A stretch of 64,000 nucleotides of DNA from Cristatella mucedo (taxonomy: Eukaryota; Bryozoa; Phylactolaemata; Cristatellidae). The position numbers and the translations under genes were made by a program. The notes beneath the pieces are model-generated. The model ran no database searches, had not been told where the DNA came from, and worked only from the letters and a program-made list of their open reading frames with translations. Positions 41,145 to 51,079 of this stretch are shown here, one piece after another; within the stretch, counting starts at the first letter, position 1; each line of letters opens with the position of its first letter. The stretch covers positions 1,347,501-1,411,500 of the forward strand of contig WPIO01000048.1 in assembly GCA_009760855.2 (NCBI GenBank). Reading direction: 5' to 3'.

Positions 41145-41531
41145 TCATGTGGCGCTATGGAACCCGTTCTTGGAAAGTACGGCAGACGTAGGCTGCTGAA
41201 ATGAATATCCAACTATAGACTCCCGGCAAGAGACCATCGTGAAAACGTGACGTGGCACATGCATGCCATCCGGCAAGGGACCATCGTCAAAACGTGACGT
41301 GGCACATGCATGCCAGTACGACAACTGTGTCCCACTAGTAGCTGGCTGATACTTCGGGGCAGTGGCAGACCCTAGCGGTGCATCACCAGTGCCGAAACAG
41401 CGGGTCATTGGACGAGCCGGTTGCACGGCAGGCGCTGCGGCCGGCTCCGGATGCCTCAGCACAACTTGCTGTGCTGCCCTGTCGTCTGGCATTGGTTCAT
41501 GCGATGGGCCAATGACATCTGGCCAACACAT
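41145..41531 (-). other. Open frame of 128 codons just downstream of the PHF stop
   Basis: It begins about 40 bases past the PHF13-like stop on the same strand. It is rich in Ala, Pro and Arg near the start (AAAPAVQPARPM) and includes the 47-bp duplication. It may be a 3' UTR chance frame in GC-rich sequence. It has no family similarity that I recognise. Confidence 0.25.
41223..41316. repeat. 47-bp tandem duplication
   Basis: Units 41223-41269 and 41270-41316 differ at only a few positions. Each contains AAAACGTGACGTGGCACATG. It lies in the probable 3' UTR of the PHF gene. Confidence 0.92.
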
Positions 41532-41573
41532 AAGCTTTTCACAAACTTTAAGAGTATGCCAGTGACAAACATA

Positions 41574-41800
41574 TCAACTGCTCGTTTTTAGCCGCCTACT
41601 TTCCGTACGCATTCGGGTTGACTTCCTAGATATCTGTTTGGACTCACGGCACTGCTGGCAGACAAAGTCATCTGGGATGCTGTTCCTTCGTATTTTGGCA
41701 CATGACAAGTGTATCCACGTCAAACACACACAGCATTCGATCATCGGGCGACCTCCAAACGGCTTCCCGCAGAAGCATGTAACTGCTTCAGATGCTCTGT
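41574..41800 (-). CDS. PHF13/23-like: PHF gene last exon: PHD finger and C-terminus
   Basis: The acceptor on minus is TTTGTTTTGCAG. Metal ligands follow the Cys4-His-Cys3 order: [24 protein letters not shown], then FVCQQC. GRPMIEC and the W in TWIHLSC match PHF13/23 closely. That Trp and the Met of GRPMIEC are where an aromatic cage for trimethyl-lysine is expected. The tail [14 protein letters not shown] matches the basic C-terminus of PHF13. The stop is TGA. Confidence 0.96.
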
Positions 41801-44800
41801 CTGCAAAACAAATACCGATGCAAAGCTGTACAAGGGTCAATCGCCTCTATCTAACGAAAATCAAAGAATAATAATAATGCACTTGAAATAGCACCCCCAG
41901 AGAACTCAATCTCTTTCAATGCACTTTACATTTGCTGCAAAGGAAGCACGATTGAATGGTTAGTGGCAGCATACTCCGTGAAAAAAAACATAACATGGTT
42001 AGAGGTAACATGCACATGTTCAGCATGCAAAAATGGTTACTGGCAGCATGCACATTGTCAGCACGCATAAGCACATAAAGGACGAATCACAGGGACCCAC
42101 TAAAAGCTGTCATAAACAGATGCGTTTTTAATTTCCTTTTAAATGTGGTCAAGTCAGGGGATGTCGTGACGCAAGTCGGGAGTGAGTTCCAGGCTTTGGG
42201 AACATACGAACTAAATGCATGGTCTCCAAAGGATTTGAGGTTTGTATGCGGTATGGGTAAACAGTTTCCGAAAAGCAGGTGATACGATACTTAGCCTGAT
42301 GGAGGAGTAGATCTGATAGGTAGGATGGAGCCAAAGAATAAAGGGACCTAAAAGTGAGCGACAAAACCTTGAAGTTAATCTGTTGCTTGACTAGTTGCTA
42401 GTGCAGGTCGGTGAGAATTTGTGTGATGTGGCAACTGGTGCACTCACGACAGACCAGCCTAGCTGCAGAGTTTTGCACCAGCTGCAAGCACCTGATTGCA
42501 CAGGTCGGTAGGGCAGCAAGCAGTGAGTTACAGAAGTCAAGACGGGATGTCGCAAATGCACGGACAAATTTAGATGTGATATTTCTATCTAAAACAGCCC
42601 AAATTTTAACAAAGCTTATTTCTATCTAAAACAGCCCAAATTTTAACAAAGCTAAGTAGTTGGACTTGACTGTAGAGCTGATGTGGTCGTCTAATGAAAG
42701 GTCACTTTGAACACCTAGATTAGATTTCGTGCAGATTCAACAGGAGATATGCTGGCAACAGAAGCAAGGCAGCATACTGTTTGACATAGGCAATGGGGCT
42801 CACTTTCAGCTACTATCAATAGCACACCAGCAGGCAGAGCAGGCGATGCAGCACACAGGGCAAACGACAGAAATTCCTTTACAGCAAATGTAAAGTGCCT
42901 AGAAAGAGATTGGGTTCTCTGAGGGCACTACAAATGTATTATTATCACTATTATTAACTCAAAAACTAATTACACACAGGGTAATAAATGGCTGGCTTCA
43001 GGAGATAAAGACTATTAGGGCCCTCCAGGTCGAAGATGTCCTTGCAAATGGCTCTGCCAATGATAGACAGGACATTTGATGCCATATGCTACTGCTCCAG
43101 CAACTCACTAATTTTTACACAAGATTGAAGACGATAATTTTGGAACCCTAAAAATGGGCACATCACAAATGTCTGAATAATAATCTCTTGACATCACACT
43201 AACGATATACCACTATTAACTTACGAGCAATGCTTTAGTCCTCAGGAAACCTCGACTCAACGACTGCTAACACCCACCCTCTATTATCAGCCCCAATTTA
43301 GTCACACCTCAACAGAAGCAAGTTCAGCTAGGTTTTTCTTTTGGGCCATATCTCATAAACAACTCTAAGACGCCTGCTTATCCCTCAGCTGCTCTTGACT
43401 GGCTCATCCCTTCATGCACTTCCTCTCAAGTCAAGTCTCAAGTCACGCAGGAAGTAGGAAGACCAGTAACCGGAAGTAGAAAGACCAGTACCATTCGCTC
43501 ACTTTACTGTCATACGTAGTTCACATGAGCTCACACGGTAACACCCGAGCCCTTCCCTGCATCATATTTTTTCCATCTCACGCACCTCTCCCTGCTCTTG
43601 TTCTCACCTGTGCCGTGCCAAAGCACTCTCGCGACTCCGGAGGGCATGAAGTCGACGAGTATGAGCGACAGCTGCAAGCCCCTATAAGCACACACACTCT
43701 AATGCAAACGAAACGCACTCGACGGCATACGACTCGGATGCTATTGCATAGAGAATTAACTGACATAGCACTTCCTACAAGTCTATCGAGAAGCCCTAGT
43801 CACTCACTGGCAGCAGGCTTTGTTACAAGCAAAGTATAACAATGTGGTCATCTCCAGTTTGAGAATTAATAAAGTCATGAAACGAATTAAAACCTATGCT
43901 GTAGCAGGAAAAGCACTTTACGAGCCAAAATGTGCACTATAGGTAATGAGCTCATAATCATGACGTTAGGAAACAGTGACCAGCACTACTAACACGAGTT
44001 TGCTGTTCCAACAACACACTGCTGTACACGGTACGACCTACCTACAGCTCTTTAACTGCATGCACAACATTTTCCTCGTGAGTTGGCCATAGCTCAAGTA
44101 AACCGTCTGTTTCGACAACAGTGAGCGCGAGCAATGGGCTCGAGCACTGCAAGTAGTCACCAGTAGCATTCAATACAACTATCTGAAGTGCCAGTGCACA
44201 CGACAGATAGAGGCTTGACCCATACTAAGCAGTCACTTTTTATTAAGGGACACTCGAAGACCCAATTTTCCGTTTGGCAAAACCAGTATTGAAAGCCTGA
44301 AATGTTATGGCCAAGACATATCATGACTTGACCACAATTCCTCCACTAGATAGGACATATGAACAAACGACACATGAGGATGCAATAACACGGTGGGTAT
44401 ATCAAGAAAAAGGTCATAACCTACACAGTTAACTGAGGCCATAAGTGCAATATTGTCAATCAGCTTGAATCTTTTTGTCGATCGACAGCTAGCAAGTGCA
44501 CATTTCCAAGCACCCGAGTTATAGTTAAGCCAAATTTTGGATGACGAGTGCCACTCAAGCTCTCATAGCAACACAGCACACACTCGAGCGATAAGGAACG
44601 AGAATGGTGTAAAGGTTAGGCTGGCACGAGAATCAAAACATGCCTGTTCTCCAAAATCGTCGGTTATGCTTCAGCCAGCTTAAGGATAAAAGAGCTGCCC
44701 TGGAAGATGGAAAAAACTTGGCTTTTTCCAAGGCTTTTCCAACTTCTGAGCCAATCAGATAAGGCACGTTCATACATACTCTTGTGGTATCGCTTTCAGG

Positions 44801-45940
44801 CTCTCCCATTCTAAAGGACTGAGCGACAGCACAACATGCAGGCACTTTAACAAGCATTATGCATACCTGGGTGGTCATCAAGAGCAGCTTCTGAGTCGTT
44901 CGAGCAGTGACTTTCTGTGATACTGCCTTCACTGCTGATTGGGCTGTTTCGGCTTCTGCCAGAATAATCCTAAGGACATCCATAAAATGAACACCTTCCA
45001 CAAGCAAAAACAGCGAAACGAGAAACGTCGTGCTCGTTAACGTGTGCTGCTCAGGAATTCATCGTTTTGATTGCAAATGAAGGCTGAGCAGACGCTTGGA
45101 TCATGCGCATTAGAACTTCTGCCGAAGACATGAGGCATCTCGGAGAAACCGGAGAAGTAACACTGGGTCACTCACCGGCTCGCGAATGTGAGGTTCATAC
45201 TGCGTGTATGCCAAAATTATCGTGCAGAATTCGATAAAATCTTCTTTCGTACGCGGTCTCTTAGTGAGAGGCTCGTGGTCAGGAGGCTACAAAAAGTGGC
45301 TTGCAGTCAACAGCAGCCAGCCTTTAGCTTAGCCTGCATCTTGCACAACGGCCGCACTTGCACAGCTACTATATTTTGGTTAGAAATTCAAGGTGGAGAA
45401 TAAAGCGTTTTTAATCCTGTTAACATTTCATTTCCATGCCAGAATGCTAAGATTGGAGGGCTGCATAGACACAAATCAGAGCGGCCATTTTCGAGCCAGC
45501 TACACCAGCACTTCCGCGCTATGCCAAGGCTATCCAAAACATTCGCAGAAATGATAGAACGGCTCAGCCCTGTGTGATCGACACGTCGCTCTGCTGCAGG
45601 TTATATCCCAGTGGAAACTCTTTAGGGTTTCTTTGGGAACATAAACATACACACGTCGGCAAGGTATGAGTGGCCAGAGGAAGCCGCGAACGCCACACAG
45701 ACCACACGGCACTATACTTACGCCATCCAATTCAATGCGGATCTTGCTTGAAGGCGCAACTGCAACAGCGTGAATGCAAAGCCAACTAAGATGACTTGCC
45801 AGCAAACATAGACCAAACGCCGACGTACGACAGGCCGACACAGCCGATGAAGATTAAGAAAATTGAGCTATATCTGAGCAAATTAATCCGTAAGAGCAAA
45901 TACTGGTTCTTATTTTACCTTTATCTCGTCTTTGCGCCAT
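41574..45940 (-). CDS. PHF13/23-like: PHF13/PHF23-like PHD-finger protein gene, seven-exon model
   Basis: Relatives PHF13 (SPOC1) and PHF23 are nuclear chromatin readers whose PHD finger binds H3K4me3. The model exons, in transcript order, are 45940-45919, 45759-45722, 45286-45176, 44969-44867, 43671-43608, 43053-42974 and 41800-41574. The lengths 22, 38, 111, 103, 64, 80 and 227 sum to 645 nt (214 residues and stop), with every phase compatible. The N-terminal block [20 protein letters not shown] matches the family KRRRT.EDFNKFC..VLAY block. The C-terminal PHD is complete. [10 protein letters not shown] motif resembles PHF23 KDSLFDLDGP. It is shorter than human PHF13 (300). Exons 1, 2, 5 and 6 are less certain. 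The intron before the last exon holds a LINE1. Confidence 0.8.
41868..42775 (-). mobile_element. LINE1 3' fragment inside the PHF gene
   Basis: The 3' tip at 41868 is (AAT)n, followed by GCACCCCCAGAGAACTCAATC. Minus-strand coding reads [20 protein letters not shown]. The upstream limit is near 42775. It is in the same orientation as the host gene, within its last intron. Confidence 0.9.
42581..42654. repeat. 37-bp tandem duplication inside LINE1
   Basis: ATTTCTATCTAAAACAGCCC plus the next 17 bases is repeated immediately. Confidence 0.95.
42880..42955 (+). mobile_element. LINE1 3'-terminal stub
   Basis: AAATGTAAAGTGCCTAGAAA, the AGAGATTGGGTTCTCT stem and GGGCACTACAAATGTATTATT. Confidence 0.88.
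42974..43053 (-). CDS. PHF13/23-like: PHF gene exon 6, tentative
   Basis: On minus the acceptor CCTGTCTATCATTGGCAG precedes a frame encoding [20 protein letters not shown]. The core DIFDLEGP resembles the PHF23 motif SLFDLDGP. The donor GTAATT leaves phase 1, as the last exon requires. An earlier donor after EGPN is also possible. Confidence 0.5.
43608..43671 (-). CDS. PHF13/23-like: PHF gene exon 5, tentative
   Basis: It has strong splice signals: acceptor TATAGGGGCTTGCAG and donor CACAG|GTGAGA. In the phase set by exon 4 it encodes [20 protein letters not shown]. This is a basic stretch where PHF23 has a basic serine-rich region. It leaves phase 2, which fits exon 6. Confidence 0.55.
43680..44860 (-). 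other. PHF intron, nothing recognised
   Basis: No exon-like segment with family resemblance was found. A longer isoform exon could be hidden here. Confidence 0.35.
44867..44969 (-). CDS. PHF13/23-like: PHF gene exon 4: serine/acidic linker
   Basis: On minus the acceptor TTATGGATGTCCTTAG and the donor CAG|GTATGC bound a frame reading [20 protein letters not shown], then [12 protein letters not shown] Ser/Asp/Glu-rich stretch follows the N-terminal block in PHF13/23 as well. Phase enters 0 and leaves 1. Confidence 0.75.
45176..45286 (-). CDS. PHF13/23-like: PHF gene exon 3: conserved N-terminal block
   Basis: On minus the acceptor is CCACTTTTTGTAG and the donor is GTGAGT. It has 37 codons with [20 protein letters not shown] and [17 protein letters not shown]. 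The human PHF13 counterpart is [20 protein letters not shown] followed by GYIPYP. This is the most family-specific part outside the PHD finger. Confidence 0.92.
45722..45759 (-). CDS. PHF13/23-like: PHF gene exon 2, tentative micro-exon (38 nt)
   Basis: On minus the acceptor is CACGCTGTTGCAG and the donor is GGC|GTAAGT. It encodes [12 protein letters not shown] in the only phase that fits both neighbours. No recalled family motif supports it. Confidence 0.45.
45919..45940 (-). CDS. PHF13/23-like: PHF gene exon 1, tentative coding start
   Basis: On minus an ATG at 45940 gives MAQRRDK followed by the donor AAAG|GTAAAA. Joined to exon 2 it keeps frame. An alternative ATG five bases upstream gives MRWRKDEIK and could join exon 3 directly in phase, skipping exon 2. 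Confidence 0.4.
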
Positions 45941-47765
45941 CTCATAGTGCGTGCGCTAAGCAGCTACCCAAAAGACAGAGACGAAGCCTACCGACCCCAA
46001 CGACACGGCAGCCGGTCGGATACACAAGATGAAAGGTCGTGAACCCAAAGGCGTCATCTCCGGAGAGGCAGCACCCTGCAAGACCTGCTCGATGCCAAGC
46101 ACAAGTGTTAATTAGATATATTGTATACATGTCTAAATAATTTTAATTTAAGAAATATTCTAAGCAAGGCATTTAAACGTCTGAAACATTAATCTCGACA
46201 TTGAGCAACCCTAGCACAAAGGTAAAGGTTACACAAGCACGCCCCTCCTGGTGTGGCCTGCAAAATTCGACGTTTTAGACTGGAATTACCCTGTATGCCG
46301 AATTTGTTCTTGCGGCGACCTTGAAGCTGGCAGCTAAAGTGATGCTTCGCCAAATAAGCTCAGGCTGGCCTATCACCGTTCTGTAACAACATTCGCGACG
46401 TCCAACCTTGCGGAACCGTACGAATTGCACGGATATGCTGTGTCGCCGTTTTGCGTGGACGTCGGCGTGTAGTCGCCCGAAACAGTCATCGGATCGGTCT
46501 TTTAGCACTGTAGAAGCATTTCAGTGTGCTAAAAAATGCTTCCCGCCCGAATCACTGAGCAGCAAACAAATCGGTGGGTAGGAGTGCGGAACACGCTCGT
46601 AGTCAGACGAAGAGATGAAGATGATGCCCCCCACGTTCGAGCTGGACAACGACGACTATATTTATACTTAGCGAGACAGGAAAATCTGGATTGGGCCCGC
46701 TCTTGTGTGGAAAGCAAGCCTTATAGTGCGAGCTTAAAAGCCGTCTGACTATCTGTTTACCTCCCTGCCACGATACAAATGAAGCTGTTGAATCAGGTAG
46801 CACTTTTTTTATTACTCGCATTATGTGTGAATCCACGGTTTGGCCTGGTAAATTCCGGAACCGTGTGCTAGGCAGTCAGTGTTGCTGAGTTGAGCTAGCA
46901 TTTGGGCCAGGCGATAGCTGCGCCCGAGGCTTTGAACTGGTTGCAGTTTAGTGGTGCGTCACGCGCCGTATGAGAGTTGTGAGCCATTGATGGTAATAAA
47001 AGTCTGTAAGTCTCCTTTGCTATCGACTAAAACGAATCTACGCTATGGATATGGAATTTCTATCTCTCAAGCTCTGAGCGCTCTCCATTGCTACCGTGTT
47101 ACTCAAGCAACTGTAGGCATATCCGCGTGCATTTTTGCTGCACCTAACAAGCCAGTAGCTGCGATTAAAAGGCTCGGAGCATCGCCCGCGTTTGATGCAC
47201 GGCGGCTGGGACTGGCATCACTACGAGCGCTATGTTCGTTGTCAAGTTCAGTTGGGATTGATAACTCAAAAGATAACAAAGGATTGATAACTCAAGCCCT
47301 TGATACGATTGGAGAGCGTGGGGCTACAAAGTTCTCTTAATAAATAACAAGACCACCAGCCTATACAATTTTGAATGTGAGTGAGCGAGTAAGGCAGTCA
47401 ATCCTGTAACACAAGTGGTCGACGTCGCACTTACGTTGTGCCTTTATGATATCATGAGTACTACTACTAGAGTAAATCTATGCTTAGTGCTATTTCAAAA
47501 AACATGAGAGATATTCCCAACTTGCATGTGTGCTGCAACTCATATTTATTCAAGGAGGTATTGCAGCATTCAAATTTTCGTGACCTCATCCGATCGTATT
47601 TTACAAAATTCCCTCAGTCATTACTTGATTCTAATCTAATTCTGTCATTGCTGAGCTTTCCAGAATTAAAATTACAATCGTACACATACGAAAACTTGGT
47701 TCGACACAAATCAGTCTAGAAAATCCAAATGCAGTTAATCATGAAACAACTATATACGCATGGAA
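45941..47765. other. Upstream of PHF gene; open frames without assignment
   Basis: Plus-strand frames at 46536-46748, 46951-47340 (129 codons) and 47480-47719 (79 codons) resemble no family I recognise. The 5' end should contain the PHF promoter, but no core element was identified. Confidence 0.35.
47480..47719 (+). other. Open frame of 79 codons, unassigned
   Basis: It starts MLSAISKNMRDIPNLHVC and has an amphipathic middle (SLLDSNLILSLLSFPELKLQ). Composition looks protein-like, but it has no homologue I can name. It could be an exon or chance. Confidence 0.25.
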
Positions 47766-47817
47766 CTGTAAAGCGCCTAGAAAAGAGATTGAATTCTCTG
47801 AGGGAACTATATCAAAT

Positions 47818-47848
<31 letters not shown>

Positions 47849-47850
47849 GG
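47766..47850 (+). mobile_element. LINE1 3'-terminal stub
   Basis: ACTGTAAAGCGCCTAGAAAA, AGAGATTGAATTCTCTGAGG, then ATATCAAATGTA and a long (ATT)n. Confidence 0.9.
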
Positions 47851-48369
47851 AACATTTACCTCTAAAATTAAATGTGCGCAAATCGATGGAGAGAAACAAT
47901 GAGATTTGTTTCGCTTAGCACAAAAACACAAACGAAATGCACATACGTTTTTGAAACTCACCCAAGTGGCAGACGTGGTTCTGAAGGTTACCTATTGCCG
48001 GAAGCCAGAGCCTGCTATGGTGGAACTTCATCAGCACCCTCAGAAGCCTGTCCGATAGACTAACCTCCAGTAAACTCTTTGAAGCTTATATGTTTAAATA
48101 TCTCTTGTGAGCTAATGAAGGTTCGTACCCTAATTCTAGTACCAGCGTACCCCTGTTAGTCCCTCGAAGTTCACGATACTACATTTTGTCTCACAATAAA
48201 CGACACATTTCTATTTGATTTGTAAGGCGGTTTATAATACTTCATGTACTTTGAAGCTTTCTTGTTAGTTTAAAATTTTTTCTTTTGTAACGCTAGAGGA
48301 CGGATGTACATTAGCTATTCATTATTTTGGTTTGATTATTTAATTTAGTTGATACTAATAATATTATTA

Positions 48370-48805
48370 AATATAAGAAATTTCCTTAGCGCCCATAGAG
48401 AACTTAGTTTCTTTGAAGGCAATTTACATATGCTATAAGGGAAGCATGTTGATATTTTAAGTAATATAATGCATAGCGTCTGCACGCACGTGCACACAAA
48501 TTAAAACGTGAACGCAACAAATGCAGCGAGAAGCAGGTGCGTTTTGGGCTTCTTATAAATGTCTTCAAGTAGGGGATATTGTGACATCAGTTGGGAGTGA
48601 GCTCCGGGTTTTTGGATCCTGCTTAACGATTTTAGATAGGCTCTAGGAAAAGCTAAACGACTTGAGTCAGAAAAGTGAATGGTACTATTTTTGGCCTGAA
48701 CGGTAAACAGTTCGGACAGGTAGGCGGGAGCAAGAGAATGGTGGGACCTAAAAGCGAGTTATTGTGTATCTCGACCATAGCTCCAGATAGCGACACAAAT
48801 TAAGT
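48370..48805 (-). mobile_element. LINE1 3' UTR fragment, diverged
   Basis: CTTAGCGCCCATAGAGAACT near 48390 is the decayed stem-loop. GCAACAAATGCAGCGAGAAG, then TTGGGAGTGAGCTCCGGG, match the LINE1 antisense pattern. Confidence 0.75.
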
Positions 48806-48818
48806 GGGAGAGGAGGGG

Positions 48819-49790
48819 TTACGTAGAAGAACTTTCACTAGCCTGCTCACAGCCTAAGTGGCTTCCAGTACGTACAGGGTAGCCACCAGACTTCATCTCA
48901 CGCAAGACAGAGCTAGTGAAAAGCATAGATGAGTCATATGGGTAGTTGAGGAATTGAGTAGCATATAAGTAGCAGCTTAAGACGGCTGTAAAGAATGTGC
49001 AACAGTCAGCAGCACGAGAATAGATGTCATTGCTGAAGTGAATGTGAACTCGAGCTCCGCAGTCTAGGACCTGCAGAGAAAAAATCTCAATCACCAACGG
49101 TATTTCAGAAGATGAATGGAAAATACTTATACTCCATAGAGGACCTGATGGACCAAGGAAGCTAAAACCAGTGGGTGTAGCAGTTAGGCCAGCTATGAAG
49201 AAGTCAAGCCATAGCAGGTCGTAGATAGGCCAGTGTAAGAATAGTAGACCAAAAGACTAAAATAGAACAATAGTCCAAAAGCGCTTTCACCTGAGGTCTG
49301 GCGTACATAGCGAGCGGCAAAAAAACCAAGGACGAACCATTGGTGAACTCAAAGTGTACGTGGTTTGCTAGTTTGATACACAATAACCACACGAGACAGA
49401 TTTAACGTGATCATATTGACTAATGCATGTACAAACAGAACCAAGCCAGTGACCAGTCAGCCAGCTGAATCGCTATTCTCAATCGTCTAAATAGAACAGC
49501 TAATGCTACAGAAGATCGATGGCTGAGCCAATTTTGAAGATTAAATTATCCAGTTTCTTAGTTAAACCAAAGTTGCTCATAGCTAGTAAATTGGTTGCAT
49601 CGTCAGTCAATATGACGAAATTTGCTGTCATACAACTGCGAATGTGAGCAAAATAGGCAGCAAGGAGTTGGAAGGATCTAACGTGCTGGAAGGCAGGCAT
49701 ATTTAAAAAAATAGCTACAGCTGCGTAGCATTCACAGAGAAATGAAGGCCTAGATTTCGCTTCGCGATTGGTCTTATTTTGGCTCACTGA
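48819..49790 (-). mobile_element. LINE2-related fragment, diverged
   Basis: Minus-strand reading gives FLNYPYDSSMLFTSSVLREM and GYPVRTGSHLGCE, the LINE2 C-terminal signature in decayed form. The upstream region to 49790 is weak and may include another LINE. Confidence 0.75.
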
Positions 49791-49799
49791 CTTTACGAA

Positions 49800-50320
49800 T
49801 TTTTACACATGACATAATGAGGTTACGTTACGTTAACTAGGGAAAACCAGGAAGTAGACGTATTTGTTAATGCTTCCTTAGCACAGCTGATAACTCGGTT
49901 CCCGATAGCAATGGCCGCTTAGATTTCGGTAGCTGAGGGTGTGGATAGCGCGTTAATGTTAGCTTGTTTTGATCTTTGTAACTCTCAGTCACAGAGTTGA
50001 CCTTAGGGGCGTGCCATTACTTTGAACATTTTACGTACACTGTATGGTTTCGAAATATGGTCCGGTGTCCGCTGAGGGCCGAGTAGCTAATATTTACAAA
50101 GTTTGTGATGAGGGTAAATCCACTCTGCTGGATTTATATTTACCAACGCTCACATTAGTGAGTTAAATGCACACTCACCCGCAAAAGTATTTACAAGATG
50201 CATTAGACACTGTCTACAAAGTAACTATTCACTCTTGGTGGTCCACCACCGGTGTGGGCCGGGTTTTACATAAACCTGATTGTTTACATAAAAAATGAAC
50301 GTAATCTCGCGATGACCGTG
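49800..50320. other. Intergenic, nothing recognised
   Basis: No frame or repeat could be assigned. Confidence 0.35.
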
Positions 50321-50323
50321 TCT

Positions 50324-50360
50324 ATGTATGTATGTATGTATGTATGTATGTATGTATGTA
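50324..50360. repeat. (TGTA)n microsatellite at a LINE2 3' end
   Basis: About nine TGTA units directly adjoining the LINE2 3' tip, so it may be the element's own tail. Confidence 0.93.
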
Positions 50361-50675
50361 TCTCCGTCAGTAACTCAACAAAGTCATAAAGACCATGTGG
50401 GTGTTACGCAGGAGAGTTTTGTATAGCGCACTCACGGCCTAAGCGGCTTTCGGTACGCGTTCGGTAGCCAACAGACTTCGTCTCACGCAACAAAGAGAAA
50501 GTGGGAAGCATAGCAGAGTTAGGAGAGCAGTTGAGGTAGTGAGTAGCATAGAAGTAGCAGTTCAGGACCGCTGAAAAAGATGTGCCATAGTCGGCAGTTG
50601 GAGAGTAGATGTCGTTGCGTAAGAATTGTGGAAGCGAGTTCCACAGTCTAGGACCTGCAGAGCTGAAGCTTCTGC
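50361..50675 (-). mobile_element. LINE2 3'-end fragment
   Basis: TCTCCGTCAGTAACTCAACA through GGACCTGCAGAGCTGAAGCT. It is nearly identical in layout to the 17381 copy. It stops abruptly at about 50675. Confidence 0.92.
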
Positions 50676-50762
50676 GATAAATGTAAGAAATAATAATACC
50701 CCGGCGGCCTAGAACGGCATCTTACCTTTAAACGTGGCGGGACTTTTAAGCGGAGTTTTAAC

Positions 50763-51041
50763 TTGCAGTTCGACTGTCGTACTTGCAATCCAGCCGGCCA
50801 AAGATTTTTTGAACATTCACTTGTGCGCACGAGGGGAGTTATTTTTGCACTTCCTCGCGATAGCGAGGAAGTGCAAAAACGTGTAGAGCTGCTCCCACTG
50901 TTCCTATCTGCCACGGGAAAGACAAAGGAGGAGCTAAATAGTGAAATCAAAGGCCACACCGGCGCCTATCCCAAAATGGGTCGTGGCAGTATGAAGATGG
51001 CGCGGAAGCTTGGTTTAATTCTGAGGAGCGGTCAGGTATGA
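50763..51041 (+). CDS. Hypothetical open frame with internal hairpin, 92 codons
   Basis: Starts MQFDCRTCNPAGQRFFEHS and ends KMARKLGLILRSGQV. It lies between a LINE2 fragment and a Tc1 transposase relic, so it may be mobile-element sequence. It has no family I recognise. The DNA at 50842-50879 inside it forms a perfect hairpin. Confidence 0.3.
   Translation: MQFDCRTCNPAGQRFFEHSLVRTRGVIFALPRDSEEVQKRVELLPLFLSATGKTKEELNSEIKGHTGAYPKMGRGSMKMARKLGLILRSGQV
50842..50879. repeat. Perfect 17-bp inverted repeat
   Basis: TTTTTGCACTTCCTCGC (50842-50858) and GCGAGGAAGTGCAAAAA (50863-50879) around a GATA loop. Confidence 0.95.
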
Positions 51042-51079
51042 CCAGAAATTCTTTCACGGCGGTAGAATGGACGTCTTAC

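Larger units (their letters stand above)
37901..41573. other. Long stretch without a recognised gene, 3' side of the PHF gene
   Basis: Open frames such as 38446-38691 (+), 39440-39775 (-) and 40439-40807 (+) resemble no family I know. Part of it is presumably the PHF 3' UTR on the minus strand. A truncated SINE-A end lies near 40312-40380. Tandem and open-frame features at 41145-41531 are listed separately. Confidence 0.4.

Noticed and set aside
44633-45007. Minus-strand frame [20 protein letters not shown]
   Set aside because: It is a different reading frame over PHF exon 4. The frame [15 protein letters not shown] has a better acceptor, correct phase and the expected composition.
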